Source: Brevundimonas vancanneytii (GTDB lineage Bacteria > Pseudomonadota > Alphaproteobacteria > Caulobacterales > Caulobacteraceae). From it: a stretch of DNA of 11,931 nt. The stretch's first letter is position 1, and each line of letters opens with the position of its first letter. Below are positions 1 through 5,840 of this stretch, in pieces. Below the pieces are notes generated by a model. It searched no databases, was not told the origin of the DNA, and saw nothing but the letters and a program-made list of their open reading frames with translations. Where the stretch lies: NCBI GenBank assembly GCA_945874855.1, contig CAMCIP010000055.1:1-11931 (forward strand), written 5' to 3'. The position numbers were made by a program, and so were the translations under genes.

Positions 1-180
1 TATTTTGTCATCGAGTCGCTGGAACAGTTGAAGCGGGACACGCTTCAGGACTTCGGCCCCCTCTATGCCCGCCTGGCCGGCAGTGAGGCCATTCCGATCG
101 ACGCCGTCCTGCCGGACGACCGGATCTTCACCCGCGGCACCCAGGCCTATGCCGCCCGCGGCGGCCGGTTCGCGGCCTAG
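1..180 (+). CDS. phhA: phenylalanine 4-monooxygenase, C-terminal fragment (5' end outside window)
   Basis: Frame 1 is open from the first base to a TAG at 178-180, giving 59 residues. It begins YFVIESLEQL, continues with TLQDFGPLYARLA, and ends near RGTQAYAARGGRFAA. From memory this matches the C-terminus of alphaproteobacterial phenylalanine 4-hydroxylases such as the Caulobacter enzyme, which has a YFVIDS start, a DFG-LYERLA stretch and a RGTQAYA-GGR tail. The family is a cytoplasmic, iron- and pterin-dependent enzyme that converts phenylalanine to tyrosine. The iron ligands and pterin site lie upstream of the window, so catalytic competence cannot be judged. The gene converges on the minus-strand membrane protein gene, sharing four bases. 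The identification rests on tail similarity only. Confidence 0.8.
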   Translation, partial: YFVIESLEQLKRDTLQDFGPLYARLAGSEAIPIDAVLPDDRIFTRGTQAYAARGGRFAA

Positions 181-605
181 GGCCCCAGTCTTGGCCAGCC
201 CCGCCACACTCCGATCAGGTGGATCAGGCCATAGACCAGCACGATCAGCGAACTCCACCAGCCAAAGGCATTGATCTGGCGATCCAGAAGGACCGCAGGG
301 ATCAGCAGCAGGCCGCGGGCGAGGTAGATGCCGGTGATAAGGACCAGCCCGGTCCGGAGCAGGGGCAGTCGCGGCAGCAGCCCGGCACCTGAAAAGGCAT
401 AGGCGGCCCATAGCACCAGAACGGCGGTAATGCCGAGGGTGATCAGCGCGGGGGTGACCGACCCTCGCTCGGCCATCCGGGCCATGCCTTCGCCGGCGCC
501 GAAAAAGCGGTACCAGTCGGGCCCGCCGAAGATGACGGCGAGGTGCAGAAGGGCGGCGCCCGCGCTGAGCGCTCCGGCCAGGATCAGAAAGGGCTCGCGC
601 GTCAT
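177..605 (-). CDS. small four-helix membrane protein, function unknown
   Basis: A 142-residue protein starting MTREPFLILAGA. It has four hydrophobic stretches, at about residues 6-27, 50-72, 84-107 and 115-134, joined by short loops; the loop around 28-48 holds GGPDWYRFFGAGEG. There is no signal peptide, cysteine pair or recognisable catalytic motif, so I assign no function; it looks like a small inner-membrane protein. The frame stays open further upstream, to about 731, but that extension would run into the divergent ureohydrolase gene. The ATG at 603-605 immediately precedes the first hydrophobic helix and has a weak upstream TGGA. The stop codon (177-179) overlaps the phhA stop in opposite orientation. 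A 73-bp divergent gap separates it from the ureohydrolase gene. Coding status is likely from the coherent helix pattern; the role is unknown. Confidence 0.75.
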   Translation of the reverse strand: MTREPFLILAGALSAGAALLHLAVIFGGPDWYRFFGAGEGMARMAERGSVTPALITLGITAVLVLWAAYAFSGAGLLPRLPLLRTGLVLITGIYLARGLLLIPAVLLDRQINAFGWWSSLIVLVYGLIHLIGVWRGWPRLGP

Positions 606-663
606 GTGTCCAGCTTGGCGCCGCGGCTTGGCCCGGTCCAGCGCGGTCTCTAGAACCGGCGAC

Positions 664-670
664 AAGGAGA
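664..670 (+). promoter_or_regulatory. Shine-Dalgarno site of the ureohydrolase gene
   Basis: AAGGAGA lies 8 nt before the ATG at 679. It decides the start: the same frame is open back to about 430, but that extension is antisense to the membrane protein gene and is low-complexity. Confidence 0.85.
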
Positions 671-678
671 GCACGCCC

Positions 679-1608
679 ATGGACTTCACCCCCCTCAGCG
701 GCCGCGACATGCCGCGCTTCGCCGGCCTCAAGACCTTCTTCCGCCTGCCGGTCGCCCCGATCGAGGCGGCGTTTGACGTGGGCCTGGTCGGCGTGCCCTT
801 CGACGGCGGCGCCAGCTACCGGCCGGGCAGCCGCTTCGCCCCGGCGCGGGTGCGCGAGGTCTCGAGTCTCGGTCGCGGCTACCACTGGACCCGGGCACTG
901 AACTGGGTCGACCGGCTTAAGGCGGCCGATGTGGGCGACGTCGCTACCGTGCCCGTCAGCGGGCCCGAGACCTATGCCCGGATCGAGGCCTGGTTCGACG
1001 CCCTGCTGGCGCACGACAAGCGGTTCATCGCCGTGGGCGGGGACCACTCCACGACCCTGCCGATCCTGCGCGCGGCGGCGAAGAAGCACGGGCGGCTGAA
1101 CGTCGTGCATTTCGACGCCCATCTGGACACCTATCCCGCTGCCTGGGGCCAGGAGTTCCACCACGGTGCCTTCATGCGCCATGCGGTCGAGGAGGGGTTG
1201 GTGGAGCCGACGCGCGTGCTGCAGATCGGCATCCGCGGCCCCCTGGCTGGAGGCGAGGACCTGGAGTTCACGCGCCGCCACGGCATTCGGGTCACGACCG
1301 TGGACGACATCCGCATCGGCGGGCTGGAGGCCTTCATCGCCGGCCTGCCGGTCTTCGATCAGGGCCCGACCTACATCACCTTCGACATCGACTGTCTGGA
1401 CCCCGCCTTCGCGCCGGGCACGGGCACGCCGGTGCCCGGCGGTCTGACGACCTATGAGACGCAGCGCATCCTGCGCGCCCTCAAGGTTAGCAATCTCGTC
1501 GGAGGCGACGTCATGGAGGTGTCGCCGCCCTATGACGTGTCGGACATCACCTCCCTGGCCGCCGTCGACGTCATGTTCGAGATGCTGGCCCTGATGGCCG
1601 AGGGCTGA
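679..1608 (+). CDS. speB: agmatinase-family ureohydrolase (arginase/agmatinase superfamily)
   Basis: A 309-residue protein, normal length for the family. All signature motifs of the binuclear manganese ureohydrolases are present: GGDHS at 120-124 (metal ligand His123), FDAHLDTY at 145-152 (ligands Asp146, His148, Asp150), and FDIDCLDPAFAPGTGTP at 235-251 (ligands Asp236, Asp238). An early VGVPFDGG-(x)5-GSRFAPARVRE stretch is also typical. The family hydrolyses a guanidino compound to urea plus an amine: agmatine to putrescine in agmatinases, guanidinobutyrate or guanidinopropionate in relatives. The segment after DAHLD (FHHGAFMRHA, 160-169) belongs to the agmatinase/guanidino-acid branch rather than true arginases, but substrate cannot be fixed from sequence. 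No arginine decarboxylase gene is adjacent. It is cytoplasmic, with no signal peptide. A strong Shine-Dalgarno supports the start. The symbol follows the usual family name and is tentative. Confidence 0.9.
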   Translation: MDFTPLSGRDMPRFAGLKTFFRLPVAPIEAAFDVGLVGVPFDGGASYRPGSRFAPARVREVSSLGRGYHWTRALNWVDRLKAADVGDVATVPVSGPETYARIEAWFDALLAHDKRFIAVGGDHSTTLPILRAAAKKHGRLNVVHFDAHLDTYPAAWGQEFHHGAFMRHAVEEGLVEPTRVLQIGIRGPLAGGEDLEFTRRHGIRVTTVDDIRIGGLEAFIAGLPVFDQGPTYITFDIDCLDPAFAPGTGTPVPGGLTTYETQRILRALKVSNLVGGDVMEVSPPYDVSDITSLAAVDVMFEMLALMAEG

Positions 1609-1629
1609 ACGAACCTTTCGCGCCCGGGG

Positions 1630-1656
1630 TTGACCCGACGATCCGGATGCAACAAA
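1630..1656 (+). promoter_or_regulatory. candidate promoter for tRNA-Lys
   Basis: TTGACCC (1630-1636), a 12-nt spacer and GCAACAAA (1649-1656) resemble the Caulobacter housekeeping pattern TTGACGS-N10-14-GCTANAWC, recalled from the literature. The -35 part is good and the -10 part imperfect. It would start transcription about 35-40 nt upstream of the tRNA. It follows the ureohydrolase stop by about 20 nt. Confidence 0.4.
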
Positions 1657-1675
1657 ACGCCGCCTCTTGGCGGCG
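1651..1675 (-). terminator. intrinsic terminator for minus-strand transcription
   Basis: The arms CGCCGCC (1658-1664) and GGCGGCG (1669-1675) pair perfectly over 7 bp around a TCTT loop. On the minus strand the stem is followed by TTTTGTT (1657-1651), the hairpin-plus-U-tract layout of a rho-independent terminator. On the plus strand there is no U-tract, so it would not stop tRNA transcription. It would end transcripts leaving the YkgJ-like gene after they have crossed the tRNA antisense. Confidence 0.7.
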
Positions 1676-1699
1676 GGACATCCCCGCGGCCGGTGGCAT

Positions 1700-1776
1700 G
1701 CGTCCTTAGCTCAGTTGGTTAGAGCATCTGACTTTTAATCAGAGGGTCCTCGGTTCGAGCCCGAGAGGACGTACCA
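1700..1776 (+). tRNA. tRNA-Lys (anticodon TTT), CCA encoded
   Basis: A complete 77-nt cloverleaf. Acceptor strands 1700-1706 and 1766-1772 pair over 7 bp with a G-U first pair. Positions 8-9 are TA, followed by a GCTC...GAGC D-stem. The anticodon stem is TCTGA/TCAGA around loop CTTTTAA (1732-1738), with anticodon TTT at 1734-1736. The variable loop is GGGTC, and the T-arm is CTCGG-TTCGAGC-CCGAG (1749-1765). Discriminator A1773 is followed by genomically encoded CCA (1774-1776). It reads AAA and, by wobble, AAG lysine codons. No integrase or attachment repeat follows its 3' end. Confidence 0.97.
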
Positions 1777-1785
1777 CCGCCGCCG

Positions 1786-2211
1786 TCAGCCCTGACGCAC
1801 CACTGCCGTCGTCGCGCCGTCGGCGTTCAGCCGCAGGCCACGCGTACCGGCGAAGATCAGCACCTCCTGGCCGGCGACGGCCCAGCGCTCGAGAGCGTCG
1901 CGGTAGGGGGATGCACGCCACGCCTGGGGTCGGGACGGGTCGCACTCGACGATCAGCCGGCCCTCGTCCGAATGCATCAGAAATCCGCAGGCCGTGGGCT
2001 TCCACGTCTCGTCCAGGGCCTCGGTCAACAGCCAGGTGCAGTTGAAGGCGCGGCAGGAGGCCGGACGGGCGTCATAGGCGTCGCAGCCGCGCCCGCGCCG
2101 GAAATGCCCACACCACTTGCCCGGCGCCTTGGCCAGTTCAGTCACACCCATCAGCTTGCAGCACAGGCCGCAGTCGCCGCAGGTGCGCGCCCCGGAGGCG
2201 ACCGCGGTCAA
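1786..2211 (-). CDS. YkgJ-family cysteine-cluster protein
   Basis: A 141-residue protein whose N-terminus carries C-x2-C-x2-CC (Cys11, Cys14, Cys17, Cys18), the hallmark of the YkgJ/UPF0153 family of presumed zinc- or iron-sulfur-binding proteins. Further cysteines at 34, 43, 53, 58, 75 and 90 give ten in all, including WCGHF, GCDAYDARPASCRAFNC and VEC. The biochemical role of this family is not established. The frame is open to about 2343, but that extension overlaps the peptidase gene and two hairpins. No ATG lies between them and the cysteine motif. I chose the TTG at 2211 (MTAVASGARTCGDC), which has only a weak GAAG upstream, so the start is uncertain by several codons. It sits 61 nt downstream of the peptidase stop on the same strand and may be read from its transcript. 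Confidence 0.8.
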   Translation of the reverse strand: MTAVASGARTCGDCGLCCKLMGVTELAKAPGKWCGHFRRGRGCDAYDARPASCRAFNCTWLLTEALDETWKPTACGFLMHSDEGRLIVECDPSRPQAWRASPYRDALERWAVAGQEVLIFAGTRGLRLNADGATTAVVRQG

Positions 2212-2220
2212 CGTCGCTTC

Positions 2221-2265
2221 ACCGCGCCGGAAGGCGCGGTCGCCCTCCCCCGGCAGGGAGGGCGA
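2221..2265. repeat. two abutting perfect hairpins (REP-like or terminator)
   Basis: Hairpin A: ACCGCGCC (2221-2228), loop GGAA, GGCGCGGT (2233-2240), 8 bp. Hairpin B: TCGCCCTCCC (2240-2249), a 6-nt loop, GGGAGGGCGA (2256-2265), 10 bp. Both are perfect and share base 2240. They begin 7 nt after the peptidase stop on the minus strand and end 9 nt before the chosen YkgJ start. There is no U-tract, so this is not a textbook terminator. It could protect the peptidase mRNA 3' end, attenuate read-through, or be a dispersed intergenic repeat. Confidence 0.7.
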
Positions 2266-2272
2266 GAGCCGC

Positions 2273-4600
2273 TCACTCCGCCGCCGGCGCGGCGGCCGGG
2301 GCCGCCGCCTCGCGCGGCCAGCCGTTGTTGGCCAGGTCGGCATCGGCCGTCTGCTGCATCGGGTCGACCATGACCGCGGTCACCGTCTTGTTGGTGACGT
2401 ACTGCCAGGCGACGGTGCGGTTGTTCTGGCGCCAGACTTCTGCCGGGATCTTCACGGTTTCGACCGTGCCGTCGTCGAAGGTGAACTGCACGATGATCGG
2501 CATCACCACGCCGCCGACGTTGGAGAAGGTCAGGTGATACAACTTGCCTTCGAATGACCGCGCGCGGGCGACGATGTCGTCGAACTGACCGTCCTTGGAC
2601 GCCGCCCAGACCCGGCGCTGCTCGTCGGTGATCGGGAACTCCGCCGAGCCCTCGTCGGAGGGATTGTCGAGGGCGGGCATGCGCTCGACCAGCGGCACGC
2701 GGCCCTCGGCCCGGTCGGCCAGGACGGTGACGGAGGACGGTTCGGGCACCGGCGGGGTCGCCGGCCCCTGCGGTCGCTGGCCGCCTGCGCCGGGCTGGGC
2801 CATGGTCGCAACGACCACACTGTCCAGTGCAATGTCGACATGGTCGGTCGAATAGAACCAGCCACGCCAGAACCAGTCGAGGTCCATGCCCGACACCTCT
2901 TCCATGGTCCGGAAGAAGTCGTAGGGCGTGGCCCGCTTGAATTTCCAGCGACGGCCGTATTCGGCGAAGGCCCGGTCGAACAGCTCGCGACCCATGACGG
3001 TCTCGCGCAGCACGGTCAGGGCCACGCCGGGCTTCACATAGCCCTCATAGCCGTAGTTGGTCAGGCTCTGGGCATTGGTCATCAGCGGCTGCTGGTTCTC
3101 ACTCAGCATATGCCGGATGATGCCGCCGCGCGGCTCGCCCGAGGCATCGAAGTCGGCGTCCCACAGCTTCGAGGCCTGGAACTCCACGAAGGTGTTGATG
3201 CCTTCGTCCATCCAGACCCACTGGCGCTCGTCGGAGTTGACGACCATCGGGAACCAGATGTGGCCGATCTCGTGGATGATCACGCCGGCCAGGGCGTATT
3301 TCACGTCCTCGACCCGTTGCGGCGTGCCGTCGGGCGCGCGGACGGGCCGGGCACCGTTGAAGGTGATCATCGGGTACTCCATCCCGCCCACCGGGCCATT
3401 CACCGACTGGGCCGTGGGATAGGGATAGGGGAAGGTCGCCTCGCCATAGACGTCCAGCGCATGGGCCACGGCGCGGGTCGAGATCTGGTCCCACAGCGGG
3501 CGCGCCTCGCCCGGGTAAAAGGACATGGCCATGACGACCGGCATTTCGGGGTCGGCGTTCGGCACGCCCATGGCGTCCCAGACGAATTTGCGCGAGCTGG
3601 CCCAGGCGAAGTCGCGCACATTCTCGGCACGGAAGGTCCAGGTCCGCGTGCCGTCGACCGCGCCCAGCTCAGCAGCTGCGGCCTCAGCCGGATTGACGAT
3701 GTAGACGGGGTCGGTGGCCGTGCGGGCCGCGGCATAGCGCCGGCGCTGCTCCGCGGTCAGGACCTGGCTGTCATTGGCGAGGACGCCTGAAGCGGCGACC
3801 ACATGGTCCGCAGGCACGGTGATGGAGACCTGGTAGTCCCCGAACTCCAGCGGGAACTCGGATCCCAGATAAGGCAGCTGGTGCCAGCCCTCATAGTCCG
3901 AGAAGGCGGCCAGACGCGGGAACCACTGGGCCAGCTGGAAGATGCAGTCCTGTTCGCCGTCGGAGGCGCGGAAACACTCATAGCCCGACCGGCCGCCGGT
4001 CAGGTCGCCGTCACCGATGGCCAGCACATAGCCCATGTCGAAGGTGACCCGCTCGCCCGGCTTCAGCGGCGTGGGCAGGTCGATGCGCATCAGGGCGTCG
4101 TTGACGAGGAAGGGGATCGGCCGGCCACGGACATCGGCGACGGTCAGACTGCTGAACCCGCCCTCCCAGTCCTCGGCAATGATGACCTGGGCCATGTCGA
4201 ACAGGCCGTAGGTGCCCTCGTCATTGGTCGTCGAGGTGACGCGCTCCATCGAGTTCCGCTTGAACCCGTTCTGGTCCAGCAGCACCCAGAGATAGTCCAG
4301 CTCGTGCGGGGAGTTGTTCTGGTAGGTGACCCGCTGGCTGCCGGTCAGGCTGCGACCCGCCTCGTCGAGGCGCACGTCGATGACATAGTCGACCTTCTGC
4401 TGCCAGTACTGCGGCCCCGGCTCGCCCGTGGCGGCACGATAGACATTGGGGCTGGGCCAGTCCTCGCCCTCGAACTGGCGGAAGGCGTCCTCATATTCGC
4501 CCTTGGACTGGTCGGCAGCTCCGACGCTGACCTGGGCCAAGGCCGCGGTGGACATGAGGGCGAGGCCGCTGACGGCCGCCAAAAGAACCCGCAAACGCAT
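2273..4600 (-). CDS. secreted M1-family zinc metallopeptidase
   Basis: A 775-residue protein. Residues 1-22 form a signal peptide (MRLRVLLAAVSG... ending ALA before QVSVG), so it is exported to the periplasm or cell surface. The gluzincin motif HEIGH is at 443-447 and the third zinc ligand Glu466 lies in WVWMDEG, exactly 18 residues after the second His, as in M1 aminopeptidases. GGMEYP at 405-410 occupies the place of the family's GxMEN exopeptidase motif, with Tyr for Asn. YVKPG at 521-525 holds the likely catalytic Tyr521. The N-terminal half is a beta-rich M1-type domain. A region after about 600 is Pro/Gly-rich, then comes a C-terminal beta domain and an Ala/Pro tail (REAAAPAAAPAAE). The start is preceded by GGAG with 9-nt spacing; an open extension upstream lacks a signal-like start. 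Substrate is unknown. Confidence 0.92.
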   Translation of the reverse strand: MRLRVLLAAVSGLALMSTAALAQVSVGAADQSKGEYEDAFRQFEGEDWPSPNVYRAATGEPGPQYWQQKVDYVIDVRLDEAGRSLTGSQRVTYQNNSPHELDYLWVLLDQNGFKRNSMERVTSTTNDEGTYGLFDMAQVIIAEDWEGGFSSLTVADVRGRPIPFLVNDALMRIDLPTPLKPGERVTFDMGYVLAIGDGDLTGGRSGYECFRASDGEQDCIFQLAQWFPRLAAFSDYEGWHQLPYLGSEFPLEFGDYQVSITVPADHVVAASGVLANDSQVLTAEQRRRYAAARTATDPVYIVNPAEAAAAELGAVDGTRTWTFRAENVRDFAWASSRKFVWDAMGVPNADPEMPVVMAMSFYPGEARPLWDQISTRAVAHALDVYGEATFPYPYPTAQSVNGPVGGMEYPMITFNGARPVRAPDGTPQRVEDVKYALAGVIIHEIGHIWFPMVVNSDERQWVWMDEGINTFVEFQASKLWDADFDASGEPRGGIIRHMLSENQQPLMTNAQSLTNYGYEGYVKPGVALTVLRETVMGRELFDRAFAEYGRRWKFKRATPYDFFRTMEEVSGMDLDWFWRGWFYSTDHVDIALDSVVVATMAQPGAGGQRPQGPATPPVPEPSSVTVLADRAEGRVPLVERMPALDNPSDEGSAEFPITDEQRRVWAASKDGQFDDIVARARSFEGKLYHLTFSNVGGVVMPIIVQFTFDDGTVETVKIPAEVWRQNNRTVAWQYVTNKTVTAVMVDPMQQTADADLANNGWPREAAAPAAAPAAE

Positions 4601-4705
4601 AAGCCTGAACTCCCATGTCCCGAATGCGGCGGACCTTAACGAGCGAGGGGTCCGGCGCAAGGCGGCAGACATTACGAAGCCGTCATGTCGGGACGCCCCC
4701 GGGGC

Positions 4706-5686
4706 TCAGAAGACCGCCTGTGCGCCGCGATCCAGCGACGCTTCACCCCGGACCAGTCGGGCCTGATAGTCGGCCAGGGTCTCTGTGCCGAACTCCGGGG
4801 TGGCGTCGGCGTCGTACAGGCCGGTGTCGGGGTTCAGCACCAGCATGGACTCGGTGGCATAGTATCGGCCGATCCGGGCCAGCTCGGCCTTGGCCGCCAG
4901 CGCGGGAAGGACGCGTCCGGCCAGGCCCAGGGTGCCGGCGATGACGTCCAGCAGGGCGGGCGGCACGCGGCTGAATTTCGGCTCCCGGCCGAACAGGGCG
5001 AACAGGGCCTCGCCCTGCTGGCGCGGCGTCATGGCCGGGCCGGGGCCGCCGATCGGCAGGATCCGGTCATGGCGCGCAGGATCATCGAGGCAGTCGGCCA
5101 GATAGGTGGCCAGGTCCGCGTCGCTGATCGGCTTGCAGGCGGTCAGGGCCCCGTCGCCGAAGATCAGATAGGGCTTGCCCGCCCGGACCCGCTCGACCTG
5201 GCCGGACAGCGACTTGAAATAGGCCGTGGGCCGGACGATCGACCAGGTCAGGCCGGATCGCATCAGCTCCGCCTCAAACGCCAGCTTGGCCTGCTGAAAG
5301 GCCAGCAGCGGCTTCTGCACGCAGATGGCCGACAGGAGCACCATCTGGCGGACGCCGGCGACCCGGGCCGCCTCCAGCACATGGATGTGGGCCTGATGAT
5401 CGATGGCCCAGGCGTCGCGGGCCACTCCCGTCCGCGACGCCATGCAGGAGACGACGGCGTCGAAACGCTCGCCCTGAAATCCGTCGCGGGCGGGCGCGGC
5501 CGGATCGCTGACGTCGCCGAACCGGATCTCGACGCCGTCGGGCAGGTCGGGCCGCTGGCCGCTTCCCGGCGGACGCAGGAAGCAGACCACCTGATGCCCG
5601 CGCGCGACCAGGGCCGCCGTGGTCGCCCGGCCGATGGTGCCCGTGGCGCCCAGCATGAGGATCCGGCGCGGACTGTCGACGGTCAT
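4706..5686 (-). CDS. bciA: divinyl (proto)chlorophyllide a 8-vinyl-reductase-like protein, NADPH-dependent
   Basis: A 326-residue NAD(P)-binding Rossmann protein of the atypical short-chain dehydrogenase type. GATGTIGR at 13-20 is the dinucleotide-binding loop. Three stretches match the BciA/DVR family as I know it: DAWAIDHQA (91-99), SAICVQKPLLAFQQAKLAFE (119-138) and IVRPTAYFKSLSGQV (150-164). CKPISDADLA (184-193), PIGGPGPAMTP (211-221) and the DADATPEFG...GEASL C-terminal segment fit as well. BciA uses NADPH to reduce the C8 vinyl group of a chlorophyll or bacteriochlorophyll precursor. ATG at 5684-5686 is preceded by GGAG with 5-nt spacing. No other pigment gene is in the window, so the role depends on a photosynthesis cluster elsewhere. 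Without one it would be a retained relic or a relative with another substrate. It is divergent from the NADH dehydrogenase gene and 105 nt upstream of the peptidase gene. Confidence 0.85.
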   Translation of the reverse strand: MTVDSPRRILMLGATGTIGRATTAALVARGHQVVCFLRPPGSGQRPDLPDGVEIRFGDVSDPAAPARDGFQGERFDAVVSCMASRTGVARDAWAIDHQAHIHVLEAARVAGVRQMVLLSAICVQKPLLAFQQAKLAFEAELMRSGLTWSIVRPTAYFKSLSGQVERVRAGKPYLIFGDGALTACKPISDADLATYLADCLDDPARHDRILPIGGPGPAMTPRQQGEALFALFGREPKFSRVPPALLDVIAGTLGLAGRVLPALAAKAELARIGRYYATESMLVLNPDTGLYDADATPEFGTETLADYQARLVRGEASLDRGAQAVF

Positions 5687-5707
5687 GGGCGCTCCGGCGC
5701 GGTGGGT

Positions 5708-5723
5708 CTCGCCACATGGCGAG
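5708..5723. repeat. inverted repeat in the bciA/ndh divergent promoter region
   Basis: CTCGCC (5708-5713), spacer ACAT, GGCGAG (5718-5723): a perfect 6-bp dyad 22 bp upstream of the bciA start. It could be a regulator site or a small leader hairpin. I do not recognise the motif, and it lacks the TGT-N12-ACA spacing of photosynthesis repressor sites. Confidence 0.35.
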
Positions 5724-5767
5724 TGTCCACACTAGAGCCTGAACGGCCGGGGAGGAATCGCGAAGCA

Positions 5768-5780
5768 GGTTCATCGAACC
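5768..5780. repeat. small inverted repeat between bciA and ndh
   Basis: GGTTC (5768-5772), ATC, GAACC (5776-5780): a perfect 5-bp dyad near the middle of the 154-bp divergent gap. It could be an operator serving either gene, but it is short enough to be chance. Confidence 0.25.
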
Positions 5781-5840
5781 GCGCTCTGGCGGTGGATGGC
5801 CGAACGCGCCTAGCTTGATCACATCGGGCAGGGGGCGGAC

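Noticed and set aside
430..678. N-terminal extension of the ureohydrolase
   Set aside because: AAGGAGA 8 nt before ATG 679 sets the start, and the extension is antisense to the membrane protein gene.
1774..1790. Integration (att) site at the tRNA-Lys 3' end
   Set aside because: No integrase, no direct repeat of the tRNA end, and ordinary chromosomal-type genes on both sides.
2840..3790. Plus-strand open frame opposite the M1 peptidase
   Set aside because: Mirror frame of GC-rich coding sequence; the minus-strand reading has HEIGH-x18-E and a signal peptide.
5687..5840. PpsR/CrtJ-type TGT-N12-ACA site controlling bciA
   Set aside because: I looked because of the bciA similarity; TGT and ACA triplets occur, but I found no pair with the required spacing.
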